In this document: piece after piece, positions 42,810-51,769 of the stretch
Layout of the letters: each line of letters opens with the position of its first letter
Position numbering within the stretch: position 1 is the first letter of the stretch
Source: Rikenellaceae bacterium
Lineage (GTDB): Bacteria; Bacteroidota; Bacteroidia; Bacteroidales; Rikenellaceae
Direction of reading: 5' to 3'
Length of the DNA stretch: 52,965 nucleotides
Assembly (NCBI GenBank): GCA_015060005.1
Contig: SUZI01000010.1
Coordinates: 1 to 52,965, forward strand
Notes under the pieces: model-generated
The model's input: the letters and a program-made list of their open reading frames with translations, nothing else
Database searches by the model: none
Told to the model about the DNA's origin: nothing
Translations under genes and position numbers: made by a program

Positions 42810-44786
42810 GTGATTGATAATTCGACCATAGACAGAATATATGCTGCTGCCGATATCGTAGAGGTAATCGGAGATTACATCACGCTCAAACGTCAGGGCG
42901 TAAACTACCAGGCGTGCTGTCCTTTCCATAACGAAAAGACACCATCGTTTGTGGTCTCTCCGAGCAAAGGTATCTTTAAGTGCTTTGGTTGCGGTAAGGC
43001 GGGTAATGCGGTAACTTTTGTGCGTGAGCACGAGGGTGTGTCGTTCGCCGAGGCACTGAAGATTGTCGGTAAGAAATATGGTATCGAGGTGCAGGAGCGA
43101 GAGCAGAGTGAGGAGGATATACGCCGCAATAACGACCGCGAGAGTATGTTCGCTCTGAATGCCTGGGCATCGGAGTATTTCGCAAAGTATCTGTCGGGCA
43201 GCGACGAGGGACGTACGGTGGGATTATCCTATTTCGCTCAGAAGCGAGGCTTTACCGATGCTACAATCCGTAAGTTTGGTTTGGGCTTTTGCTCTGCCGA
43301 TGGCGAGGCTATGACTATGGCAGCCCTCTCGGCAGGCTATAAGAAGGAGTTTCTGCTCTCTACGGGCTTGACTATTCAGCGTGAGGGTGATGGTAAGTTG
43401 CGAGATAGATTTCGCGATAGGGTGATGTTCCCTGTGCATAATATCTCGGGTAGAGTAGTAGCCTTTGGAGGTCGTACGCTCCGCACCGATAAGAGCGTTG
43501 CCAAGTATCAAAACTCCCCCGAGAGTGATATATATAGCAAGAAACGCGAGCTCTATGGCCTCTATTTTGCCAAGAAGGCTATTCAGCAGCAGGACTTCGC
43601 TATTATGGTCGAGGGTTATACCGATGTCATCTCTATGCACCAGGCGGGTGTAGAGAATGTGGTGGCATCGTCGGGTACGTCGCTCACAACCGAGCAGATA
43701 CAGCTCCTGCGTCGTTTTACGCGTAACATCACCGTTATCTACGATGGCGACTCGGCAGGTATTCACGCCTCGCTACGCGGTATAGATATGATTCTCAAGG
43801 AGGGTATGAACGTGCGTGTTGTCTTGTTGCCACCCGAGCACGACCCCGACTCGTTTGCCCGAGCCCACAGTGCTACGGAGTTGCAGACCTACATCAAAGA
43901 TAACGAGCAGGATTTCATCTCTTTCAAGGCTAAACTTATGCTTGAGAGCGTCGGCTCTGACCCCATAAAACGCTCGGAGGTCATCCGCGATATGGTGCAG
44001 TCTATCGTTCAGGTGCCAGACTCTATAAAACGAGCCATATATATCCAGGAGTGTGCTCGCATAATGTCTATTGATGAGCAGACTCTGGTAACGGAGGTGG
44101 CACGTCAGCGAGTAACCTCGTCGGGCGACAAGGAGGCTTCGGACTTCATTCGCCGTCAGCAGGCAGAGGCTCGTCGCGAGCAGGTTGTCAGCGAGGTGGA
44201 ACGCTACACCCAGCCTATCACGGCTGGCAGTAGCATAAAGTCTTTGGAGATCGAGCTGATAAAGTATCTGTTGCTCTATGGTCATAAAAATTTCCAGGTA
44301 CGCGAGGGTAAGAAGGTGGTAGATGTAAATGTTGCCACCGAGATTATAGACAATGTTGACCAGGATGGTATAACCTTCCAGGATGATGATGTGCAGGAAC
44401 TTTACAACACCTACCGAAAGCATTGGTTAGAGAAGGGTGAGGGTAAGGAGATTGACACCTTGCTCTTCACGCAGCACGCCAATCCTAATGTGTGCGAGAA
44501 GGCGTCGGATATCATCGCTTCGGACTCAAACTATGTGCCGAGTGAGATATGGCGTAAGAAGGATGTGCATATCGAGAGTGATGAGGAGCTCCTGGCTATG
44601 GGTGTACGTAAGGCTTTAATGCTCTATCGCTCCAAGATTATCGATAACCTTATTGCAGAGCAAAATGCTCTATTGGCTAATGAGGAGTTGAGTGAGGAGG
44701 AGCACAACGAGTGTATAAAGGAGATTACGAAGCTCAATAAGATTAAGAACACACTATCGCGTGAAAGTAATCGCGTAGTGATATAA
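42810..44786 (+). CDS. dnaG: DNA primase
   Basis: This roughly 658-residue primase is taken from the GTG at 42810 (reading MIDNSTIDRIYAAADIVEVI), which aligns with the N-terminus of other primases; a TTG four codons earlier is less likely. It has the CHC2 zinc ribbon (CCPFHNEKTPSF ... CFGCGKAGNAVTF), the RNA polymerase catalytic core with TOPRIM motifs (AIMVEGYTDVISMHQAG, TVIYDGDSAG, PEHDPDSFAR), and a C-terminal helicase-interaction region. It synthesises RNA primers for lagging-strand replication. It is followed by a 178-nt non-coding stretch before smpB. Confidence 0.97.
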   Translation: MIDNSTIDRIYAAADIVEVIGDYITLKRQGVNYQACCPFHNEKTPSFVVSPSKGIFKCFGCGKAGNAVTFVREHEGVSFAEALKIVGKKYGIEVQEREQSEEDIRRNNDRESMFALNAWASEYFAKYLSGSDEGRTVGLSYFAQKRGFTDATIRKFGLGFCSADGEAMTMAALSAGYKKEFLLSTGLTIQREGDGKLRDRFRDRVMFPVHNISGRVVAFGGRTLRTDKSVAKYQNSPESDIYSKKRELYGLYFAKKAIQQQDFAIMVEGYTDVISMHQAGVENVVASSGTSLTTEQIQLLRRFTRNITVIYDGDSAGIHASLRGIDMILKEGMNVRVVLLPPEHDPDSFARAHSATELQTYIKDNEQDFISFKAKLMLESVGSDPIKRSEVIRDMVQSIVQVPDSIKRAIYIQECARIMSIDEQTLVTEVARQRVTSSGDKEASDFIRRQQAEARREQVVSEVERYTQPITAGSSIKSLEIELIKYLLLYGHKNFQVREGKKVVDVNVATEIIDNVDQDGITFQDDDVQELYNTYRKHWLEKGEGKEIDTLLFTQHANPNVCEKASDIIASDSNYVPSEIWRKKDVHIESDEELLAMGVRKALMLYRSKIIDNLIAEQNALLANEELSEEEHNECIKEITKLNKIKNTLSRESNRVVI

Positions 44787-44790
44787 AAAG

Positions 44791-44909
44791 GGCTGAGCCG
44801 GAGGCGTGTGCGTTTTGGGACGCACACTGTGTGCAAACAGAAAATAAACAGAAAGATGTGTAAAACATATCAAAGATAAAAGAATTAGTTACCTTAATCC
44901 GGCTCTGCC
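44791..44909. ncRNA. Candidate structured RNA between dnaG and smpB
   Basis: GAGCCGGA (44795-44802) pairs perfectly with TCCGGCTC (44898-44905). The flanking GGC/GCC (44791-44793 and 44907-44909) extends the helix across one mismatch, enclosing about 90 nt. Inside, GTGTGCGT-TTTGGG-ACGCACAC (44806-44827) is a second strong hairpin. The remainder is A-rich. It does not read as protein. A long closing helix with an open interior is like a 6S-type or leader RNA, but no known family is recognised. The strand is uncertain: a TTTTT run lies past the left end on the minus strand, and a minus TATCTTTG sits inside (44871-44878). Confidence 0.35.
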
Positions 44910-44964
44910 ACCCTACAAATGGGCAATAATAGTGCCACGAAAAGGTTGACTAAAGGTTTGAAAG

Positions 44965-45426
44965 ATGTCAGATTACAGAAATATAAATATTCGCAACAAA
45001 CGAGCTACCTTCGATTACGAAATAATCGAGGAGTATATCGCAGGTATCGTGCTTGTCGGTACGGAGATAAAGTCCATCCGTATGGGTAAAGCCTCTATCA
45101 CCGACTCCTACTGTTATTTCAGCGATGGCGAGTTGTGGGTGCGAGGAATGAATGTAGCGGAGTACAGCTGGGGTACGTGCAACAATCACGTTCCCAAGCG
45201 AGACCGTAAGCTCCTGCTTAACCGTAAGGAACTCAATAAGTTGCAGCGAGCACTTCAGGATAAGGGCTTGACTGTCGTGGGATTGCGTCTGTTTTTGAGC
45301 GATAAGGGCTATGCCAAGATTGTTATTGGCTTGGCTCGTGGTCGTAAGGCGTACGACAAGCGAGAGTATCTCAAGGAGAACGATGCCAAGCGAGAGATGG
45401 ATAAGGCGATGAAGCGGTTTAAGTAG
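44965..45426 (+). CDS. smpB: SsrA-binding protein
   Basis: This 153-residue protein binds tmRNA and delivers it to stalled ribosomes for trans-translation. The OB-fold signatures are [49 protein letters not shown] and a basic C-terminal tail ([20 protein letters not shown]) that enters the decoding centre. It is followed 6 nt later by the Cof HAD gene. The tmRNA gene is not in the window. Upstream lies the candidate structured RNA. Confidence 0.97.
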   Translation: MSDYRNINIRNKRATFDYEIIEEYIAGIVLVGTEIKSIRMGKASITDSYCYFSDGELWVRGMNVAEYSWGTCNNHVPKRDRKLLLNRKELNKLQRALQDKGLTVVGLRLFLSDKGYAKIVIGLARGRKAYDKREYLKENDAKREMDKAMKRFK

Positions 45427-45432
45427 AATGTT

Positions 45433-46215
45433 ATGAACCAAAAGATAAAAGCCCTCTTTTTCGATATCGACGGTACGTTGGTCAGCTTCCAGACGCACCT
45501 TATTCCCGAGTCGGCACGTCGGGCAATAGCTGAGGTGCGAGCACGCGGTGTCAAGGTCTTTATCTCCACAGGTCGTCTGTTGCGTCACGCCAAAGCTGCG
45601 GTAGATTTGGAGGTGGATGGATATATCACCGTCAATGGCGGTCATTGTATTACTGCCGAGGGAGAGGAGATATACGTCAAGAGCTTTCCGCGTGAGTTGG
45701 TCGCCCGTATCTTCGCTTTGGGCGAGGAGTATGGCTTCCATTCGGCGTTGCTCACCGAGGATGATATCTACGTCAGTAAGATAGATGAGCGTGTGCAATA
45801 TATTGCCGATATGATAAACATACCGCCTCACGTAGCCGACCTCGACCGTATAGCCGATGAGCAGGTTGTCTTGCAGGTGTGTCCTTATATCAGTGAGGAT
45901 ATGGAGCAGAAGATTGTTCCGCTGTTACCCGAGTGCTCACCTACGCGATGGATGCCTCTGTTTATGGATTTCAATATGAAGGGCATTGATAAGTCGGCAG
46001 GAGCTATGCGTGTGGCGGAGTATTATGGTTTGCGAATGGATGAGGTTATGGCTTTTGGTGATGGTGGCAACGATATCTCTATCGTTCGCGATGCGGGCAT
46101 AGGTGTCGCTATGGGCAACGCTTGCGATGAACTGAAGGCTGCCGCTGACTATGTTACCACATCGGTGGATGATGATGGCGTGTATAACGCATTAAAGCAT
46201 TTTGAATTAATTTAG
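45433..46215 (+). CDS. Cof-type HAD hydrolase
   Basis: This 260-residue protein has HAD motif I FFDIDGTLVSFQTHLIP (Asp 10 and Asp 12), motif II FISTGRL, and C-terminal motifs DKSAGAMRVAEYYGL and MAFGDGGNDISI with VAMGNA. The large C2-type cap between residues about 85 and 190 places it in the Cof/YidA subfamily, which dephosphorylates sugar phosphates, FMN or PLP. Substrate cannot be chosen. It lies between smpB and tsaB in one transcript. Confidence 0.93.
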   Translation: MNQKIKALFFDIDGTLVSFQTHLIPESARRAIAEVRARGVKVFISTGRLLRHAKAAVDLEVDGYITVNGGHCITAEGEEIYVKSFPRELVARIFALGEEYGFHSALLTEDDIYVSKIDERVQYIADMINIPPHVADLDRIADEQVVLQVCPYISEDMEQKIVPLLPECSPTRWMPLFMDFNMKGIDKSAGAMRVAEYYGLRMDEVMAFGDGGNDISIVRDAGIGVAMGNACDELKAAADYVTTSVDDDGVYNALKHFELI

Positions 46216-46225
46216 AGAAGATTAT

Positions 46226-46930
46226 ATGGCACTTATATTATGCATAGAGACCGGCACCGACATCTGTTCGGTGGGTATAGCACGCGACGGTGAGTTACTC
46301 TCGTTGCGTGAGAGTTGCGAGGGTAGGGATCACGCCCGCAACCTCGGTCTTTTTGTAGATGAACTATTGCGAGAGACCAATGTCGCTCCCGACGAGCTGG
46401 ATGCGGTAGCTGTGGGCAAGGGCCCTGGCTCATATACGGGCTTACGTATCGGGGTGTCGTTTGCCAAAGGATTGTGCTATGGCTTACATATCCCACTTAT
46501 TGCCGTAGGCTCATTAGATGCTTTGGCAGAGGTCGCTGCCGAGGATTACGAGGCAGGTATTATCGACGTGGAGTCGTGGGAGGAGGCTATCCTGATGCCT
46601 ATGGTCGATGCACGTCGTATGGAGGTCTATACTCAGATGTTCTCTTCCGACGTGAAGCCTCTGTCGGAGGTGTCGGCTGAGGTCATCACTGCCGAGAGTT
46701 TCGCACAGCAGCGTGCCGAGCGACAGGTTGTTATCTTCGGCAACGGAGCGGCTAAATGTCGTGAACTGATGACGGATGCTACCTTTATTAATATAACCCC
46801 CTCGGCTCGTGGCTTGGCTCGTCTGGCTCAGGAGCGTTTCGATGCGGGGCAGACTGAGGACATAGCCTACTTTGAACCATTCTATTTGAAGGATTTTGTT
46901 GTCATCCCTTCGAAGAAGAAGCTCTTGTAG
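46226..46930 (+). CDS. tsaB: tRNA threonylcarbamoyladenosine biosynthesis protein
   Basis: This 234-residue ASKHA-fold protein is the scaffold partner of TsaD in making t6A at position 37 of ANN-decoding tRNAs. ILCIETGTDICSVGIARDGE, GRDHARNLGLFVDELL and KGPGSYTGLRIGVSFAKGLC are family signatures; PFYLKDFVV near the end matches the TsaB C-terminus. Length is normal. It starts 10 nt after the Cof gene. Confidence 0.93.
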   Translation: MALILCIETGTDICSVGIARDGELLSLRESCEGRDHARNLGLFVDELLRETNVAPDELDAVAVGKGPGSYTGLRIGVSFAKGLCYGLHIPLIAVGSLDALAEVAAEDYEAGIIDVESWEEAILMPMVDARRMEVYTQMFSSDVKPLSEVSAEVITAESFAQQRAERQVVIFGNGAAKCRELMTDATFINITPSARGLARLAQERFDAGQTEDIAYFEPFYLKDFVVIPSKKKLL

Positions 46931-46995
46931 AGGATTTGCACTTATGGGAAAATATAATTACATTTACCAATAAATTTCTAAAACCAAAAATGATT

Positions 46996-48417
46996 ATGAA
47001 ACTGAACAGAATTTTATCACTTGCCGCTCTTGTGGTGGTCGGTCTGTTGTTCGTTGCCTGCTCGGGTACGAGAATTTCGGGCGAGAACTATAAGCTGAAG
47101 GATGGAATGATTGTCTTTGATGAGCCTGAGCGTGCCCCTGGTCAGGAGTCTATGTTGGGCTTTGCTGCTGAGCCAATTCCTGTGGTGCGTATAGCTTTTG
47201 TAGGTATTGGTGGTCGTGGTGCATCGGCTATTGAGCGTATCGTACACATTGAAGGAGTAGAGATTAAGGCTCTGTGTGATTTGGAGCAGAGTCGTATCGA
47301 TAAGAGCAATGCCTTTTTGGAGAAGGTAGGTCGTCCTAAGGCTGATGGCTATACCGGTGATGAGGGATATAAGGCTCTGTGTGAGCGTGATGATATCGAC
47401 TTGGTCTACATCGCTACCGATTGGGTTATGCACGTGCCTATCGCAGTATATGCTATGGAGCATGGTAAGCACGCCGCTATCGAGGTGCCTGCCGCTATCA
47501 GCGTTGCAGAGTGCTGGCAGCTGGTTGATACTTCTGAGCGTACACGTCGCCACTGTATGATGCTCGAGAACTGCGTTTATGACTTCTTTGAGCTCACTTG
47601 TATGAATATGGCTCACCAGGGCGTCTTCGGTGAGATTGTTCACGCTGAGGGTGCATATATCCACAACCTGGTAGATAATTGGCGAGAGTATCACCACAAT
47701 TGGCGTTTAGATTTCAACCAGAAGCATCGCGGTGATGTCTATGCAACACACGGCTTTGGTCCCGTATGTATGGCACTTAATATCCACCGCGGTAATAAGA
47801 TTACCCATCTGGTGGCTATGGATAGCAAGTCTGTTGTCGGCTTGGAGAAGGCACGCGATATTATGGGTGCTGAGACCTTCGCTAACGGCGACCATACAAC
47901 AACGCTGTTGCACACTATCAAGGGTCAGACTATCGAGATTCAGCATAACGTATATAGCCCACGCCCATACAACCGCCTTTATCAGCTGACGGGCTCACGC
48001 GGCTTTGCCAACAAGTATCCCGTTGAGGGCTTTACCTTCGTGAATGGCTGGCTTAAGTCGGATATCCATCCATCAGCACCACACACCTGGGAGCACGGTT
48101 TCATCTCTAAGGAGTTGCAGTCAGCTCTGCTCGACTACTACAAGCACCCAATCCATAAGGAGATTGAGGAGAAGGCACGTAAGGTAGGCGGCCACGGTGG
48201 TATGGACTTCGTTATGGACTATCGCCTCATCTATTGCTTGCAGAATGGTCTGCCTTTGGATCAGGATGTGTACGATGCTGCTGAGTGGTCTTGCATAGGC
48301 GAGATGTCGGCTGTGTCGGCTAAGCATAACTCAATGCCTGTGCTCTTCCCTGATTTCACTCGTGGCGATTGGAATAAGCTCGATGGCGTTAAGTTCCACG
48401 GTATTCAGGCTGAATAA
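46996..48417 (+). CDS. Gfo/Idh/MocA lipoprotein, GH109-type glycosidase
   Basis: This 473-residue protein starts at MKLNRILSLAALVVVGLLFVAC (lipobox FVAC, Cys 22); a Met two codons earlier and a longer 5' extension are possible. An NAD-binding Rossmann region (AFVGIGGRGASAIERI) and the Gfo/Idh core follow. The C-terminal GGHGGMDFVMDYRLIYC, then LQNGLPLDQDVYDAAEW, HTWEHGF and ENCVYDFFE match my memory of GH109 alpha-N-acetylgalactosaminidases, which use NAD+ catalytically to cleave blood-group-A-type sugars. It is probably surface- or periplasm-exposed. It lies 65 nt after tsaB, a housekeeping operon, with the membrane gene after it. Substrate is inferred. Confidence 0.85.
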   Translation: MKLNRILSLAALVVVGLLFVACSGTRISGENYKLKDGMIVFDEPERAPGQESMLGFAAEPIPVVRIAFVGIGGRGASAIERIVHIEGVEIKALCDLEQSRIDKSNAFLEKVGRPKADGYTGDEGYKALCERDDIDLVYIATDWVMHVPIAVYAMEHGKHAAIEVPAAISVAECWQLVDTSERTRRHCMMLENCVYDFFELTCMNMAHQGVFGEIVHAEGAYIHNLVDNWREYHHNWRLDFNQKHRGDVYATHGFGPVCMALNIHRGNKITHLVAMDSKSVVGLEKARDIMGAETFANGDHTTTLLHTIKGQTIEIQHNVYSPRPYNRLYQLTGSRGFANKYPVEGFTFVNGWLKSDIHPSAPHTWEHGFISKELQSALLDYYKHPIHKEIEEKARKVGGHGGMDFVMDYRLIYCLQNGLPLDQDVYDAAEWSCIGEMSAVSAKHNSMPVLFPDFTRGDWNKLDGVKFHGIQAE

Positions 48418-48429
48418 TACTCTGTTTCG

Positions 48430-48696
48430 ATGGCTTTTATCTGGATTATAGCACTCTCTATTGCGGGCTTTTTCCTGGCGGTATTCCTCATCTATTGGAT
48501 ACTCTATGCCTTTAGTGAAACGCTCGCCTCGTGCTTCGTTTATGCGTTGATAGGAGCTATTGTGATGGCTATTGTGGGCGAGATAGTCGCACTCGTCTTG
48601 TACTTCTGCGGCTATGCGATAACCGATTGGGTTGTCGTGGCAATCTCCTCCGGTATAGGCATATTGATAGGTATAGCTCTCGGAATAAACGATTAG
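48430..48696 (+). CDS. Small polytopic membrane protein, unknown
   Basis: This 88-residue protein is almost entirely hydrophobic, with three helices (FIWIIALSIAGFFLAVFLIY, FVYALIGAIVMAIVGEIVAL, VVAISSGIGILIGIALGI). It starts 12 nt after the GH109 gene and is closed by a terminator at 48719. I do not recognise the family. Confidence 0.65.
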   Translation: MAFIWIIALSIAGFFLAVFLIYWILYAFSETLASCFVYALIGAIVMAIVGEIVALVLYFCGYAITDWVVVAISSGIGILIGIALGIND

Positions 48697-48718
48697 TCGT
48701 CGAACTGTCTGATATATG

Positions 48719-48754
48719 GGTGTGTCTAACGAGTTTTTAGACACACCTTTTTTT
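48719..48754 (+). terminator. Terminator of the smpB-to-membrane-protein series
   Basis: GGTGTGTCTAA / TTAGACACACC around CGAGTTT, then seven T's. Textbook shape. Confidence 0.92.
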
Positions 48755-48858
48755 GTTAGACAACTTCATTTCGTTGTGCGAGTGAGGATTATCCGTTATA
48801 TTTTTTTGCTATTTTATTGAATTTGCTATGAAAGATTTATAAAAATACTTTCAAATTA

Positions 48859-48889
48859 TTGCTCGTTTGATATATAAGTATTATATTTG
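48859..48889 (+). promoter_or_regulatory. Promoter of the outer-membrane protein gene
   Basis: TTG (48859-48861), 20-nt spacer, TATATTTG (48882-48889). A leader of about 60 nt precedes the start codon at 48957. Confidence 0.6.
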
Positions 48890-48956
48890 AAACGATAAAA
48901 TTTGTGTAATAGGTGTGTTGATTATTGTAATTTATTCACCCTAAAATATTAAAGGT

Positions 48957-49412
48957 ATGAAAAAACTATTTTTATTGGCAGTAGCAGCTCTCTTTGCTGC
49001 ATCGGTATCGGCTCAGGATATGGGCGGATGGGTTCTTGGACCAAAGATGGGTATCTACACTAATACAGGCGACACTGTGATTGGTGTTGGTGCTTCGGCT
49101 CGTTATCGTTTGGATAGCAATTGGCGTATCGAGCCATCTGTTATGGCTCTGCTTCATAAGGGTTGCTCGGTAGACATTAGCTGTGATGCACATTACGTAT
49201 TCGATATGGGTGTTGTGCGTTTGTATCCAGCTGCAGGTATTACAGCCAACGATATTGGTAAGTTTGCATTTGGTTTCGACCTCGGTGGTGGTGTTGATTT
49301 CAATATCGCTGACGTGTGCGAGTTGAATGCTGGCTTGACTTGGAAGCCTATGTTTGATGGACCTCGTTCTAATCCGGTGGTTGTAAGCATCGGTGCGATG
49401 TTCCGCTTCTAA
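48957..49412 (+). CDS. Small outer-membrane beta-barrel protein
   Basis: This 151-residue protein has a signal peptide (MKKLFLLAVAALFAASVSAQ) and then alternating strands: GGWVLGPKMGIYTNTGDTVI, VGASARYRLDSNWRIEPSV, AGLTWKPMFDG, ending SIGAMFRF with terminal Phe. The roughly 8-stranded OmpA/OmpX-type size is likely. It may be a small porin-like or adhesion protein; no specific function is visible. It stands alone between a promoter and a terminator. Confidence 0.8.
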   Translation: MKKLFLLAVAALFAASVSAQDMGGWVLGPKMGIYTNTGDTVIGVGASARYRLDSNWRIEPSVMALLHKGCSVDISCDAHYVFDMGVVRLYPAAGITANDIGKFAFGFDLGGGVDFNIADVCELNAGLTWKPMFDGPRSNPVVVSIGAMFRF

Positions 49413-49438
49413 GTGGCTTTGAGCAGATTTTGAAAAAA

Positions 49439-49474
49439 GAATAGGTTGTCCTCTTCGGGACAACCTATTCTTTT
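49439..49474. terminator. Bidirectional terminator
   Basis: GAATAGGTTGTCC / GGACAACCTATTC around TCTTCG, with T's on plus (49471-49474) and a longer T run on minus (A's at 49433-49438). It sits between convergent genes. Confidence 0.92.
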
Positions 49475-49497
49475 ATTGTGAGTTATCACTCTTTGTC

Positions 49498-50700
49498 TTA
49501 CTCTACGTATAGCACCAATCCCTTGAGATATTCGCCCTCGGGATGGTAGATGTTGATAGGGTGGTCGGCAGGCTGTGTGAGCTGATGCAGGATGCGTACT
49601 TTGCGACCAGCGATGGCAGCAGCCGAGAACACCGTGGTGCGGAAAAGTTCCTTGCTCACAGCTTGCGAACAGGAGAAAGTGAAGAGTATACCTCCACTCT
49701 TGATTTGCGACATAGCACGAGCATTTATGCGTTTATAACCCTGCAAAGCGTTCCCTAAAACCTTGTGATGCTTCGCAAAAGCGGGCGGATCGAGGATTAT
49801 AAGGTCGTATTTGTTCCCTATTTCTTTGAGATACTCTACAGCGTCGGTAGCTATCGCCTCGTGGGGGTACTCCGCACCGAAGTTGAGTCGCATATTCTCA
49901 TCTGCAAGTTTCACAGCTCGCTCCGAGGCATCAATCGAGTATACCTCTTTTGCACCTCCTGCGGCAGCATATACCGAGAAACCGCCGGTATAACAAAATG
50001 TGTTGAGCACGGTACGCCCCATAGAGTAGTGCTTTACCAATTCGCGGTTGTAGCGTTGGTCGAGGAAGAATCCTGTCTTTTGTCCCTCTTCCCAGTTGAC
50101 AATGAAGCGGTTTCCATTCTCAAGCACTACGTTGTTCTTCTCTTCGCAGCTGCCCCAGATGTAGCCATCAACAGCATTCAAGCCCGCCTTAAATGGCACG
50201 GTCTGAGAACTCTTGTCGTATATCGCGGTCAGTTGGTTGCCATAGACCTCACGCAGAGCCTCAGCGATAGCCATACGCGAGTGATACATACCCACCGAGT
50301 GGCATTGCACAACAGCCGTTGAGCCATATATGTCGATAACCAGACCAGGCATAGAATCGCCCTCGCCGTGGATAAGACGGTAGCATGTTGTCGAAGCATT
50401 GTCGGTGAGATTCAGCGTTTTACGTACGTCGTAGGCGATGGCTATACGATTGTTCCACCACTGCTGGTCAATTTGCTCCTGCTCGTCGAAGGTAAGCACT
50501 CGCACAGCGATAGAGCCAATCTGATAGTGTCCTCGAGCGATAAAGTCGCCACTCTTAGTGAAGACATCTACAACCTCACCCTCTGCAATCTCCTTCTTGT
50601 TGGACTTGATATGTTCGATAGCTCCCGAGAAAATCCACGGATGTCGCCTCAGCAGCGACTCCTCCTTACCTCTTCGCAGATATATTTGTGTGGTTATCAT
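49498..50700 (-). CDS. rlmI: Class I SAM-dependent rRNA cytosine methyltransferase (RlmI type)
   Basis: This 400-residue protein is taken from MITTQIYLRRGKEESLLRR; the 12 codons upstream are AT-rich and unlikely. An N-terminal PUA domain (about 1-75: HPWIFSGAIEHI, VDVFTKSGDFIARGHYQ) precedes a Rossmann methyltransferase with VLNTFCYTGGFSVYAAAGGA, YDLIILDPPAFAKHH and TFSCSQAV. RlmI/RlmO-like enzymes methylate cytosine C5 in 23S rRNA. The Cys of SCS is the likely catalytic one. It is the last gene of the right-hand minus-strand unit, 45 nt after the FGE-fold gene. Confidence 0.92.
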   Translation of the reverse strand: MITTQIYLRRGKEESLLRRHPWIFSGAIEHIKSNKKEIAEGEVVDVFTKSGDFIARGHYQIGSIAVRVLTFDEQEQIDQQWWNNRIAIAYDVRKTLNLTDNASTTCYRLIHGEGDSMPGLVIDIYGSTAVVQCHSVGMYHSRMAIAEALREVYGNQLTAIYDKSSQTVPFKAGLNAVDGYIWGSCEEKNNVVLENGNRFIVNWEEGQKTGFFLDQRYNRELVKHYSMGRTVLNTFCYTGGFSVYAAAGGAKEVYSIDASERAVKLADENMRLNFGAEYPHEAIATDAVEYLKEIGNKYDLIILDPPAFAKHHKVLGNALQGYKRINARAMSQIKSGGILFTFSCSQAVSKELFRTTVFSAAAIAGRKVRILHQLTQPADHPINIYHPEGEYLKGLVLYVE

Positions 50701-50745
50701 TGTGTTATATATGTTTTTATCAATACGTTTATACAATCCACTCCT

Positions 50746-51762
50746 CTAATCGGGTATACATACGACACGGAAGCCGTAATGCCCGATTGTGTCATATTCG
50801 TAGTAACGGGTGCGATATGAGATATCCACGTATTCTCCGGAGTTAAAACTACCTCCACGTATCACTTTGTCATTGAATCCATCGCTTGTCCCTGTAGGAT
50901 TTATTTGACTTGTGTTATTGTATTTTCCATACCAATCATTACACCACTCCCATACATTACCATTCATATCATATATCCCAAGTTCATTTGCTTGTTTTGT
51001 CCCAACTAAAGATGGGTGGCTTTTCCCGTAATAATCACTTGATCCATACCATGCAATTTCGTTTATATTGTTACTGCCACTATATTTATATCCTCGACTT
51101 CTATTACCTCCACGAGCAGCAAACTCCCACTGAGCTTCGGTTGGTAGCATATAAGTTTTACCTGTAATTTTACTTAATTTCTCACAAAAAGCACTGGCAT
51201 CATCCCAGATAATATAATACATAGGATAATTATTTCCTGTATTGTGTATTTTCCAATAGATAGCGTAATCATCCTCAATATTGCAAATTTCTTTTAATTT
51301 ATCACGCTGTTGAAAAACATTAGTTCCCATTACTTTTTCCCACTGCGACTGTGTAACTTCAAATTCGGCTATGTAATATGAATCAAGAGTTACTTGATGC
51401 TGCGGTTTTGCGTCACTAATAGCTTCTTCGTCATTCTCTGGTGCACCCATCAAAAAAGTACCCCCTTCAACATAAATCATCTTCATATTAAGACCTAGAG
51501 CATCTTCTATGAAATACGCTTCCTTAGGTCGTTGTTTAACTATTTTGTGCGCGTTCTCCAAAAGAATCTTTGCTTCAGCCTTTGGATTGGAAGTTTCGTA
51601 TTTGAGATACAACTCCAGATTCTCAATAGCTTTTTCGTAGTTGCCCTTATCGTAGTGCTCCTTACCTTTATCGAGGAACATATCCCAACTCTGACTGTAG
51701 ACGTAGGTAGTCGCTGCAGTCAGCAGTATAACACATAGAAAAATATATCTCAACCCCCTCAT
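50746..51762 (-). CDS. Exported FGE/SUMF1-fold protein without active-site cysteines
   Basis: This 338-residue protein has a signal peptide (residues 1 to about 23), a TPR-like pair of helices (26-70, DKGKEHYDKGNYEKAIENLE) and a formylglycine-generating-enzyme fold (about 93-337): MIYVEGGTFLMGAPENDEEA, FEVTQSQWEKVMG, YMLPTEAQWEFAARGG, NVWEWCNDWYG, VIRGGSFNSGEY, YGFRVVC. True FGEs carry a Cys pair around GGSF-C and SYC; here GGSFNSGEY and DISYRTRYY have none. It therefore probably does not make formylglycine but uses the fold for binding. The preceding gene (8 nt away) is a Ser/Thr kinase, suggesting a shared signalling role. Confidence 0.85.
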   Translation of the reverse strand: MRGLRYIFLCVILLTAATTYVYSQSWDMFLDKGKEHYDKGNYEKAIENLELYLKYETSNPKAEAKILLENAHKIVKQRPKEAYFIEDALGLNMKMIYVEGGTFLMGAPENDEEAISDAKPQHQVTLDSYYIAEFEVTQSQWEKVMGTNVFQQRDKLKEICNIEDDYAIYWKIHNTGNNYPMYYIIWDDASAFCEKLSKITGKTYMLPTEAQWEFAARGGNRSRGYKYSGSNNINEIAWYGSSDYYGKSHPSLVGTKQANELGIYDMNGNVWEWCNDWYGKYNNTSQINPTGTSDGFNDKVIRGGSFNSGEYVDISYRTRYYEYDTIGHYGFRVVCIPD

Positions 51763-51769
51763 AAAACGA

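Noticed and set aside
44968..45831. 287-codon open frame on minus across smpB and the Cof gene
   Set aside because: It lies antisense to two well-conserved genes and encodes low-quality, Leu/Ile/Thr-rich sequence.
50746..51762. Genuine formylglycine-generating enzyme (sulfatase activator)
   Set aside because: The active-site cysteine pair is absent at GGSF and SY positions, so only the fold is claimed.
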